Assembly: GCA_029858605.1 (NCBI GenBank)
Contig: JAOUET010000068.1
Location: 1 to 8,893, forward strand
Source of the DNA: Coriobacteriia bacterium
Lineage (GTDB): Bacteria; Actinomycetota; Coriobacteriia; Anaerosomatales; JAENZW01
Direction of reading: 5' to 3'
Length of the DNA: 8,893 nt
Of this stretch, positions 1 to 6,244 are shown piece by piece (positions within the stretch are counted from its first letter, which is position 1; each line of letters starts with the position of its first letter). Under the pieces are notes generated by a model, which saw only the letters and a program-made list of their open reading frames with translations, was not told the origin of the DNA and searched no databases. Made by a program: the position numbers and the translations under genes.

Positions 1-2090
1 AGGGCTTCGCCGAGAGAGGCAAGTCCTGGCAGTGGATATCCACCTACTACTTCCCGGGGTCGTACACATCGCAGTTGGGTAGCGATCCCACCGTCGTCGT
101 GCATCTGACCACGGACAAGCGCTATGAAGCCAACTGGACGCTGGTCCCGATGGGCGGCACGAGACTCGAGATAGACAAGAACGACGACACCACATTCGAA
201 AGCCTCGGCAAGGTCGACGAGTCTTTCACCTTCGCCTACGACTCCGGCACCGGAAAGGTCAAGGCGACGGGAAACCAGGGAAGCGTGTTTACCGGTCTCT
301 CGACGTACAAGTTCAGGGTCACCACGAATTCATCGCCTCGGCTGATACAGGTCTCCGACCCGTCCGGATATCGCAATCTCGCGAACCGCGTCTACCGAGG
401 CGACATCGAGATGCGGGAAGGCAGCGGCAAGCTCCAGCTCCGCAACATCCTCGGCATGGAGGGCTACATCAAGGGAGTCCTGCCCGGCGAGATGGGCAGT
501 GCAGCCTGGGACATGGACGCACTCAAGACCCAAGCTGTTTGCGCGCGTTCCTACGCGTACATCGGAGACATCAGGGGTGCGGTGCTCGAATGCGACACCG
601 ACGATCAGGTCTACCTAGGCTATTCGTCGGAGAACGCGACGCTCAACGATGCGGTAGACGGGACTTCGCGAACGGTGCTCAAGCACAGCAAGGCACCCGC
701 GAGCGACAACCACGTCATCCAGACGTTCTTCCACTCGAGTTCCGGCGGGCACACGGCGCGCATAGAGCAGATCTGGTCGGGCACGGGCTTCCCGTCGTCC
801 GTGTACCCGTACTACGGAGGCGTTGACGATCCCTACTGCGACGACGCGGGCAGCCCGAACGACCCCTGGCCCTCGGTGACCAAGAACGGGCTGCAGATCG
901 CGTCGGCGATCGCACCGAAGATCAGCGGAGAGCCTGCGGGCGCGGGAACAACAGTCTGGGTCAAGGCGATCAGCATCAACCGCTACTCGGATTCCGGATT
1001 CGTGAACACTGTCGACCTGACGTGGTCCAACGGCGCGAAGTCTCTCGGTGTCGGTGGCTCCACCTTTGCAAATGCGCTCGGCCTGAAGAGCCGGAAGTAC
1101 TACATCGGCGTGCCGTGGGACCGCATCGCGCTCGGCGACCGCTACTCGACGGCCGTCGAGGTGTCAGCGATGCTCTATCCGGCGGGCTCGACACCCGGCG
1201 TGGTCGTGATTGCCAACGGTTCGGACGAGAAGTACGCGGACTCGCTCACCGCCTCCGGACTTGCAGGGCAGGCCGGCGGGCCGGTGCTCCTGACGCGCCC
1301 CGATGCTCTGCCTTCGGCAGTTCGCAGCGAGATTTCGAGACTCAAGGGGCTCGGAGCCACGAAGGCCTACATCGTGGGCGGAGTGACCAGCGTGGAGCCT
1401 GCGGTCTTTGCGAGCGTCGAAGCGATCATGGGCGCTGGCAACGTCGAGCGTCTGGCCGGCGGAGGAGCGTACGCGACCGATCGGTACGGCACAGCGGCGA
1501 GCGTGGCGATGGAGATGAAGGATCTCGGGGCATCCGGCGCATCCGTGCTGGTGGCCTCTGGCCAGAAATGGACCGACGCTGCGATAGCCAGTGCGGCTTC
1601 GGCCGGCTCAGGCAGGCCGGTGGTGCTCGTGGCGCAGTCGAAGCTGCCGGATAGCTCGGCGCAGGTACTGGCGGATCTCGGTGCTACGGAGACAGTCGTC
1701 TTCGGCGGGCCGAACACCATCTCTGATGCTGCAATAGCTCAGCTTTGCGCGGCTACCGGCGAGTCGAAACCGTCGCTTAGGTTCGGCATGGTAGGCGGGC
1801 GCTATGACGTGGCCGTTCAGTCGGCTCTGTGGTGCCAGGGCACCTTCGGATACTCGCCCGCGGCCGTGTACGTGACTTCCGGCGAGAAGTTCGCCGACTC
1901 GGTCACGGGTGGCGTGCTCGCCGGCGAGAACAAGAACCCCCTGGTGCTCACTGCCGCGAACTCTGTGCCGAAGGCGACGGAGTCGTACATGAAGACGCAG
2001 GCGTCGACGTGCACGAAGATGTACGTCGTGGGCGGCATCTACTCGATCTCGAACGGCTGCGCCCAAGTAATGGCGAGGATACTCGGCTGA
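1..2090 (+). CDS. SpoIID/LytB-domain protein with three C-terminal CWB2 repeats, 5'-truncated by the window edge
   Basis: This is a surface protein whose start lies left of the window. The frame is open from base 3, and the upstream codons read like SpoIID sequence (GFAERGKSW, then TYYFPG). The TTG at base 75 is therefore internal. Counting base 3 as codon 1, 695 residues are visible. The SpoIID region (about 1-370) shows GVLPGEM at 158-164, whose E163 sits where the family's lytic transglycosylase glutamate lies. It also shows LKTQAVCARSYA at 174-185, DQVYLGY at 201-207, FFHSSSGGHT at 242-251 and GVDDPYC at 273-279. Three CWB2 repeats follow, beginning near 374, 482 and 592, each with a DRY/GRY-type opening and an internal VGG or FGG turn. 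SpoIID proteins cleave peptidoglycan glycan strands stripped of peptides, and CWB2 repeats anchor proteins to wall polymers. I infer a secreted wall-bound protein; its signal peptide would lie outside the window. Family assignment is firm; enzymatic activity is untested. Confidence 0.93.
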   Translation, partial: GFAERGKSWQWISTYYFPGSYTSQLGSDPTVVVHLTTDKRYEANWTLVPMGGTRLEIDKNDDTTFESLGKVDESFTFAYDSGTGKVKATGNQGSVFTGLSTYKFRVTTNSSPRLIQVSDPSGYRNLANRVYRGDIEMREGSGKLQLRNILGMEGYIKGVLPGEMGSAAWDMDALKTQAVCARSYAYIGDIRGAVLECDTDDQVYLGYSSENATLNDAVDGTSRTVLKHSKAPASDNHVIQTFFHSSSGGHTARIEQIWSGTGFPSSVYPYYGGVDDPYCDDAGSPNDPWPSVTKNGLQIASAIAPKISGEPAGAGTTVWVKAISINRYSDSGFVNTVDLTWSNGAKSLGVGGSTFANALGLKSRKYYIGVPWDRIALGDRYSTAVEVSAMLYPAGSTPGVVVIANGSDEKYADSLTASGLAGQAGGPVLLTRPDALPSAVRSEISRLKGLGATKAYIVGGVTSVEPAVFASVEAIMGAGNVERLAGGGAYATDRYGTAASVAMEMKDLGASGASVLVASGQKWTDAAIASAASAGSGRPVVLVAQSKLPDSSAQVLADLGATETVVFGGPNTISDAAIAQLCAATGESKPSLRFGMVGGRYDVAVQSALWCQGTFGYSPAAVYVTSGEKFADSVTGGVLAGENKNPLVLTAANSVPKATESYMKTQASTCTKMYVVGGIYSISNGCAQVMARILG
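1122..1445 (+). other. CWB2 repeat 1 (domain within the SpoIID-CWB2 gene)
   Basis: This first cell-wall-binding type 2 repeat covers about residues 374-481, counting base 3 as codon 1. It opens RIALGDRYSTA, continues through a NGSDEKYADSL core and GGPVLLT, and closes with KAYIVGGVTSV. This follows the usual CWB2 order: R-x-x-G-x-(D/N)-R-Y, then DALA-like, PILLT-like and VGG segments. In clostridia three such modules form a trimer-like wall-binding unit, and this protein also has three. Confidence 0.85.
1446..1775 (+). other. CWB2 repeat 2 (domain within the SpoIID-CWB2 gene)
   Basis: The second repeat covers about residues 482-591. It opens ERLAGGGAYATDRYGTAAS, which is the best match to the canonical CWB2 opening in this protein. 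It continues with ASGQKWTDAAIA and RPVVLVA and closes at TVVFGGPNTIS. One cysteine (C582) lies near its end. Confidence 0.87.
1776..2087 (+). other. CWB2 repeat 3 (domain within the SpoIID-CWB2 gene)
   Basis: The third repeat runs from about residue 592 to the C-terminus at 695. It opens RFGMVGGRYDVAVQ and continues with SGEKFADSVTGG, NPLVLTA and KMYVVGGIYSIS. Its opening has GRY where the family usually has DRY. It holds three cysteines (C611, C670, C686), whereas repeat 1 has none and repeat 2 has only one near its end, so an internal disulfide is possible. Confidence 0.82.
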
Positions 2091-2105
2091 CGAGTGTCCT
2101 GGCCG
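2071..2105 (+). terminator. Hairpin at the convergent gene junction, probable intrinsic terminator
   Basis: AGGATACTCG (2076-2085) pairs with CGAGTGTCCT (2091-2100) across a five-base loop, GCTGA (2086-2090). This gives ten pairs, one a G-U wobble in the plus-strand RNA. Past a G-G mismatch (2075/2101) the stem resumes with three C-G/G-C pairs and an outer U-G pair. The loop contains the TGA stop of the SpoIID-CWB2 gene. There is no T-run after the stem, so it is not a textbook terminator. In the minus-strand RNA, which would reach it 17 bases past the flippase stop, the wobble becomes an A-C mismatch but the stem otherwise holds, so it may work in both directions. The pairing is read directly; termination is inferred. 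Confidence 0.68.
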
Positions 2106-2121
2106 CCCGTTCGACTACCGC

Positions 2122-3603
2122 CTAGCGCCTCACCGCTCGCCTGAGGAACTCCCAAACGGCCTGTCGCTCGTCGCGTCTGACTACGCCTACCGCGAAGACG
2201 AGCGTGCCGTACACGGCGATGCCGACTCCGACCTGGCCGAGTAGCATCCACACGCTGCCGGTGGCTTCACGGAACGCGAGCGCCAGCACGACCCACATGA
2301 TCCCTGAGGCGCCGGCGATACGCGCTATGTCAGTCCACGGCAGGTGCCACGCCATGTACGGGCGGCTGCGAATCCACGTCACGCCCAGCAACAGCAGGTA
2401 CGACGCGAGCGTGTTCCAGGCTGCGGCTGCATAGCCGAAGCGGGGAACCAGCAGCAAGTTGGCGCCTATCTGGAACCCTGCCGCCAGCATAGTGTTCGTC
2501 ATGATGATGCTCGACTTCTTGTGCAGCGCCACACCCGTCCCGGCAATCTGAGTGAGCCCGTAGCACAGCGAACCCGCCGCGACGATGCCCAGCACGTGAT
2601 AGGCGGACCGGTAGTCGGGGCCGGTGAATACGGCCATGAACTCCTGGGCGACTGCCTGCATGCCGAGGAGCAGAGGCAGTGTGACCATGAGGTAATAGCG
2701 CGTGAACTGCGTTTGTACCTGCTGGGCCAGCTTCTGGCCCTGTTTCTCCCAGGTCTGAACCATGACCGGACCCATCGTGAGCACGAGCGGCGTGACGACG
2801 AGCTGCATGATCTTCTCGCCGAGGCTGTAGGTCACCGAGTACAGGCCGACTTCCGCGGCGTCGCGGAGTGCGCCGAGGATGTACCGGTCGGACAGGACGA
2901 GTGCCCAGGATGAGATGTTCGCGAGCATTATCGGCAGGCCGTAGGACGCGTACTCGGAGACGAGGCCTCGGTCGACGCTTCCCGGCGAGAGCGATCCGTC
3001 GCGATGCATGCGGGAGATGACTACGGGAAGCACCAGCGCGTTGCCGGTGAGGGTCCCGAGGAGTATGCCGAGCGAACCCGCGCCGACGCGCCACACCAGG
3101 CACACCGACACCACCGTGACCAGGGCCGTGACGGTATTGGCCACGCGCGCGTAGGGTTTCGCGCGGTTGGCTGCACGCTGCACCTGCTGGAGCGTGGTGA
3201 CGAGCGAGCTTGCCAGGAAGGCCCCCAGCGCCGCCGGAACGAGGCGGGTGAGACTGGGATCCAGTCGCGGGGCGAGGGCGAGCACCGCGAGGCCGACGAC
3301 GATTGCGGCGCTGCCCACGGACGCGAGTGCCAGCCAGAGTGTCGTCGCCGTGAACCCGTCCTGCTTGCCTTCCTTCTCGCACGGCCAGTAGTAGCGGATG
3401 ACCGAAGGGGAGATCCAGCCTGTGGCGAGAGTGGTCGTGAGCGAGGTCGCCGCCGACACGAGGTAGAAGAAGCCGTAGTCCGCAGGGTCGATGAAGCGCG
3501 TGAAGACGGGAACCGTTATGAGGGACGTCAGGGCCGGTAGGAAGCGCACGGGGAAGTAGGTAAGGGCGTCTCTGCCGGCACTTCTGAGAGCGTTCTTGAG
3601 CAC
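2122..3603 (-). CDS. Wzx-type polysaccharide flippase (MOP superfamily)
   Basis: This is a polytopic inner-membrane protein of 493 residues, a normal length for Wzx flippases, which move undecaprenyl-linked glycan repeat units across the cytoplasmic membrane. The N-terminal region (about 14-46) reads VPVFTRFIDPADYGFFY, the familiar start of polysaccharide-synthesis flippases. The segment around 239-260 (DRYILG, then AEVGLYSVTYSLGEKI) matches the most conserved part of the family. Roughly a dozen hydrophobic helices are visible. The frame is open further upstream, but I chose GTG at 3603-3601. It has GGGAGG at 3614-3609 with a 5-nt spacer and overlaps the upstream glycosyltransferase stop by one base (TAGTG), implying translational coupling. 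Residue 1 is then followed by LKNALRSAGRDA. The substrate cannot be inferred; a lipid-linked oligosaccharide is likely from the neighbours. A MATE-like exporter is less likely. Confidence 0.9.
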   Translation of the reverse strand: MLKNALRSAGRDALTYFPVRFLPALTSLITVPVFTRFIDPADYGFFYLVSAATSLTTTLATGWISPSVIRYYWPCEKEGKQDGFTATTLWLALASVGSAAIVVGLAVLALAPRLDPSLTRLVPAALGAFLASSLVTTLQQVQRAANRAKPYARVANTVTALVTVVSVCLVWRVGAGSLGILLGTLTGNALVLPVVISRMHRDGSLSPGSVDRGLVSEYASYGLPIMLANISSWALVLSDRYILGALRDAAEVGLYSVTYSLGEKIMQLVVTPLVLTMGPVMVQTWEKQGQKLAQQVQTQFTRYYLMVTLPLLLGMQAVAQEFMAVFTGPDYRSAYHVLGIVAAGSLCYGLTQIAGTGVALHKKSSIIMTNTMLAAGFQIGANLLLVPRFGYAAAAWNTLASYLLLLGVTWIRSRPYMAWHLPWTDIARIAGASGIMWVVLALAFREATGSVWMLLGQVGVGIAVYGTLVFAVGVVRRDERQAVWEFLRRAVRR

Positions 3604-4811
3604 TACCGCCTCCCGGCCTTCGCGGTCGCTCGCGCGTATGCGTCGAGAAGCGATTCGCCTTCGGACTCGAGATTCCACTCGCCCAAGGTCGCCTCGCGGC
3701 CCGCCTCGCTGGCGCCGCGCCAGCGCGAGTCTTCGGCGAGTTCGAGCGCGCGTTCGGCAAGAGAAGCCGGATTGCCGGACTCGAAGACGGCACCGGCTCC
3801 GGTTTCGCGGATGATGCGTGCCAGCGGAGCGCAGTCGCTTGCGAGCACCGGCCGTCCCAGCGCCATGTACTGGAAGAGCTTGTGCGGCACGGTTGCGTCG
3901 GTGTGCGCGGAGCGTTTGTGCGGCACCAGGGCGATCGATGCCTCCCGGATGCGGTCCATCGCCTCCGAGAACGGCAGCCGACCGGTCAGGTCCACAGCCT
4001 CGGCGACGCCGAGTTCGGCGGCACGAGCGCGCAGGGATTCGACGGCGTCTCGCTTCGGGCCTTCACCGACGATCGTGAGACGCGCATGCGAGTTCGCCTC
4101 GAGCAGGGCGGGCATGGCTTCCACTGCGGTGTCGAGACCTCGGTGCGCGGCCACACCTCCCACGTAGACGAGGTGCAGCCGATCTTCGGCAGGCGGGAGG
4201 ACCGGCGGTTCCGCAGACTCGGTGAGATCTCGCGGCTCGCTATTGCCGAAGATGCTGATGCGCTCCGCGGGGACACCCATACCTACGAGACGTGCCTTGG
4301 CTTCGCTGACCACAACGATCACAGCGTCGGCACGCGAGCACGCCCATCTTTCGAGGCGCGCTGCCCTGCGAGGCGAGAAGAGAAGCCGGTCGATGGGTCT
4401 TCGAGCCCAAAGCTTGAGCGCGGCAGGGTAGTTCTCGTGCAGGTCGAGCAATACAGGGACGCCGGTTTCGCGCGCGGCCCGGATAGCGGAGCGCGCGTAG
4501 GGGAGGTCGTGAACGTGCAGTGCTTCGGCGCCCTGTGTGTGTGCGAGGTCGACCATCGCTCGCCGCCAGGACGGCGAGTCGAGCGTGAGGAGGTAGCGCA
4601 GCGAATCCAGCTTGCGGCGAAGCGAAGAGCCGGGGTGAACGCGGTGGCGGATGGCGGTCACGCCGCCGATCCGCTCCTCGGCAGTCTGGCCTACCTCGCC
4701 TCTGCTCAGCACGAGAACGTCATGCCCGGCCCCGACGAGAATGCAGGCTTCCTTCTCTATTCTGATGTCGGGCGGGAAGGGCGTATTGGCCAGCACCATG
4801 CCTGTGCGCAT
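3603..4811 (-). CDS. GT4-family glycosyltransferase (GT-B fold), first gene of the minus-strand operon
   Basis: This 402-residue cytoplasmic glycosyltransferase probably adds one sugar to a lipid-linked polysaccharide repeat unit, using a nucleotide-sugar donor. The N-terminal acceptor half has LANTPFPPDIRIEKEA (7-22), HVHDLPY (99-105) and DLHENYP (123-129). The C-terminal donor half has YVGGVAAHRGLD (216-227), IVGEGP (247-252) and PHKLFQYMALGRPVLASD (309-326). The last is the family's donor-binding region, but Q314 stands where many relatives have glutamate. GNSEP (189-193) takes the place of the common PNGVD turn. ATG at 4811 was chosen because GAGGAG lies five bases upstream; the frame stays open far beyond it, but that extension would run antisense through the divergent gene. 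It is followed directly by the flippase. Sugar specificity cannot be read from the sequence. Confidence 0.92.
   Translation of the reverse strand: MRTGMVLANTPFPPDIRIEKEACILVGAGHDVLVLSRGEVGQTAEERIGGVTAIRHRVHPGSSLRRKLDSLRYLLTLDSPSWRRAMVDLAHTQGAEALHVHDLPYARSAIRAARETGVPVLLDLHENYPAALKLWARRPIDRLLFSPRRAARLERWACSRADAVIVVVSEAKARLVGMGVPAERISIFGNSEPRDLTESAEPPVLPPAEDRLHLVYVGGVAAHRGLDTAVEAMPALLEANSHARLTIVGEGPKRDAVESLRARAAELGVAEAVDLTGRLPFSEAMDRIREASIALVPHKRSAHTDATVPHKLFQYMALGRPVLASDCAPLARIIRETGAGAVFESGNPASLAERALELAEDSRWRGASEAGREATLGEWNLESEGESLLDAYARATAKAGRR
3609..3614 (-). promoter_or_regulatory. Ribosome binding site fixing the flippase start
   Basis: On the minus strand GGGAGG lies five bases before GTG at 3603-3601, inside the last codons of the upstream glycosyltransferase. 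It supports this GTG over starts farther upstream, which would overlap the glycosyltransferase by up to about 75 bases. Confidence 0.75.
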
Positions 4812-4816
4812 GCATG

Positions 4817-4822
4817 CTCCTC
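4817..4822 (-). promoter_or_regulatory. Ribosome binding site of the minus-strand glycosyltransferase
   Basis: GAGGAG on the minus strand lies five bases before ATG at 4811-4809. It selects this start over the in-frame ATG four codons later and over the long upstream extension of the frame. Confidence 0.75.
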
Positions 4823-4876
4823 GCTCGGGGACACGTTGACGAGCGCGTGACAGGTCAAAGCGACATCGTCGGCGAC

Positions 4877-4888
4877 ATACTATAGTAT
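4877..4888. promoter_or_regulatory. Palindromic divergent promoter core (overlapping -10 elements on both strands)
   Basis: ATACTATAGTAT is a perfect 12-bp palindrome in an otherwise GC-rich 83-bp gap between divergent operons. It offers TATAGT, five of six matches to the bacterial -10 consensus, on the plus strand at 4881-4886 and on the minus strand at 4884-4879. Plus-strand initiation 7-8 bases downstream would fall at about 4893-4895, at the ATG of the rightward gene. Minus-strand initiation near 4872 would give a leader of about 60 bases with a good ribosome site. No convincing -35 box is visible on either strand; GCGACA at 4860-4865 is a weak candidate for the plus strand, with a short 15-bp spacer. 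The symmetry is read directly; promoter function is inferred. An operator for a dimeric regulator is the alternative. Confidence 0.62.
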
Positions 4889-4894
4889 CCGGCC

Positions 4895-6244
4895 ATGACC
4901 GAATCAGATCGACGTACGGTCCTCGTACTGACCTACGAGTATCCGCCTTCTGCTGGAGGCGGCGTACAGCGTGTTGCGAAACTGACACGCTACCTCCCCG
5001 AACACGGATTCGATCCAGTCGTCCTTGCGGCGGAACCGGTGTCGGGACGGCCACAAGACGAGGAACTCGCAGCCGAGGTAGCGGACGTTCCCGAGACTCG
5101 CCTCCCCGCACGCAACGTCTCCGCAGGCTTCGCGCGACTTCTGGCAGGACCGAAGCGGCTGGCAGGCAGCGGGGTCGCTTCCGGTGCGCATGCGGACGTG
5201 GCAGCATCGGAAGCAGCCACCGGTGCACGCGCTCGCGGCCGCGCCGGCTCTCGCATCCCTTTGAGCACACGTCTCTCCAGGTGGGTTGAGTTCGACGACG
5301 CATCGCGCTGGTCGAACGCAGCGGTCAGGGTCGGCGCCGATCTCGTGCGAACGCATGACTGCGCTGCCGTCGTCGCTTCCGGCCCCCCATTCTCGACTTT
5401 GGCCGCCGGCGCGTGGATCGCCAATACCACGGGCGTTCCGTTCGTAGCGGACATGCGAGACCCGTGGCTCGAGAATGCCTCGGCGTACTGGCCTACGCGC
5501 TGGCATAGGCGTCGCGCCCAAAGAGTAGCCGTATCGGTCTTAGGGTCGGCAGCCGCTGTGGTCGCGGTGTCCGAGCCTATCGCCGAAGAGGCCGCGACGT
5601 ACGGTGCGCGCACGCTGCGGGTGATTCCCAACGGGTTCGACGGTGAAGACATGGTTCCGCGAGAGGTCGACCCGTCCGCACCGTTGAGGCTCGCGTTCAT
5701 GGGCACGTTCTATGCGGCAACGGATCCCACAGATCTTCTCACGGCATTCGCCGAAGCAGCCGAACGCAACGCCGAAGCCCGCGACGCGCAGCTCGACATC
5801 GTGGGTCCCGAGCGCGCCTCCGTTCGAGCGACCGTGGAGCGGCTGGGTATCTCGGACCGCGTGCGCTTCCTCGGCTATCTGTCGCACTCCGACGCTTTGC
5901 GTGTGATCGCTGCGGCGGACGCCGGAATCGTGCTCGTGTCCGACGTGCCGGGTTCTCAAGCGGTCTACACCGCGAAGCTGTTCGAGTATCTTGGGATGCG
6001 CATGCCCGTGCTTGCGATGGTGCCCGAAGACGGCGCCGCCGCATCGCTCGTGAGGCGTGCTCGTGCAGGGTGGGTCGTGCCGACTGGCGACGTCGAGGAG
6101 GCCGTGGAGACTATCGCGCGCATGGCTTCCGCGAAGTCCGGAGGCGGCCTGGACGTCGACATGGACGACGAGGTGGTCCGAGGACTCGAACGCCGCGAGC
6201 AGGCCGGTGAGTTCGCCGCCGTATTGCGAGGTGTGATCGAGTGA
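4895..6244 (+). CDS. GT4-family glycosyltransferase, first gene of the plus-strand operon
   Basis: This 449-residue GT-B glycosyltransferase probably extends a lipid-linked glycan repeat unit on the cytoplasmic face. The N-terminal half has YEYPPSAGGGVQR (14-26), SGPPFS (162-167) and FVADMRDPW (183-191), the signature set of one GT4 branch. The C-terminal half has VIPNGFDGED (243-252), AFMGTFY and AKLFEYLG (360-367), with E364 in the donor-sugar motif. Residues about 88-125, between the N-terminal strands, are Ala/Gly/Arg-rich and look like a variable loop. ATG at 4895 has no Shine-Dalgarno sequence before it, and a -10-like box ends nine bases upstream, so the mRNA is probably leaderless. 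The stop overlaps the next gene's GTG by four bases (GTGA), indicating coupling. The sugar transferred is unknown. It is only distantly similar to the leftward glycosyltransferase, so recent duplication is unlikely. Confidence 0.92.
   Translation: MTESDRRTVLVLTYEYPPSAGGGVQRVAKLTRYLPEHGFDPVVLAAEPVSGRPQDEELAAEVADVPETRLPARNVSAGFARLLAGPKRLAGSGVASGAHADVAASEAATGARARGRAGSRIPLSTRLSRWVEFDDASRWSNAAVRVGADLVRTHDCAAVVASGPPFSTLAAGAWIANTTGVPFVADMRDPWLENASAYWPTRWHRRRAQRVAVSVLGSAAAVVAVSEPIAEEAATYGARTLRVIPNGFDGEDMVPREVDPSAPLRLAFMGTFYAATDPTDLLTAFAEAAERNAEARDAQLDIVGPERASVRATVERLGISDRVRFLGYLSHSDALRVIAAADAGIVLVSDVPGSQAVYTAKLFEYLGMRMPVLAMVPEDGAAASLVRRARAGWVVPTGDVEEAVETIARMASAKSGGGLDVDMDDEVVRGLERREQAGEFAAVLRGVIE

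Noticed and set aside
1122..2087. CWB2 repeats considered as a DNA-level tandem duplication
   Set aside because: The three units share protein motifs but differ strongly in nucleotide sequence and length, so they are ancient domain repeats, not a recent DNA repeat.
2330..3793. 487-codon minus-strand frame overlapping the flippase and glycosyltransferase genes
   Set aside because: The translation is Arg/His/Pro-rich with no hydrophobic pattern or motif. It is a GC-driven shadow of two clearly recognisable genes.
4808..4817. GCATGCATGC palindrome at the start codon of the minus-strand glycosyltransferase
   Set aside because: It is a ten-base self-complementary run with no loop space, overlapping the codon and spacer. 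It is more likely a coincidence of repeated GCAT than an operator.
3882..4850. 322-codon plus-strand frame opposite the minus-strand glycosyltransferase
   Set aside because: It is antisense to a gene with convincing GT4 motifs and shows only low-complexity Arg/Gly-rich sequence.
4812..5303. Open N-terminal extension of the minus-strand glycosyltransferase frame to 5303
   Set aside because: It would run antisense through the divergent glycosyltransferase and across the divergent promoter, its residues are Arg-rich with no family resemblance, and ATG 4811 has a well-placed ribosome site.
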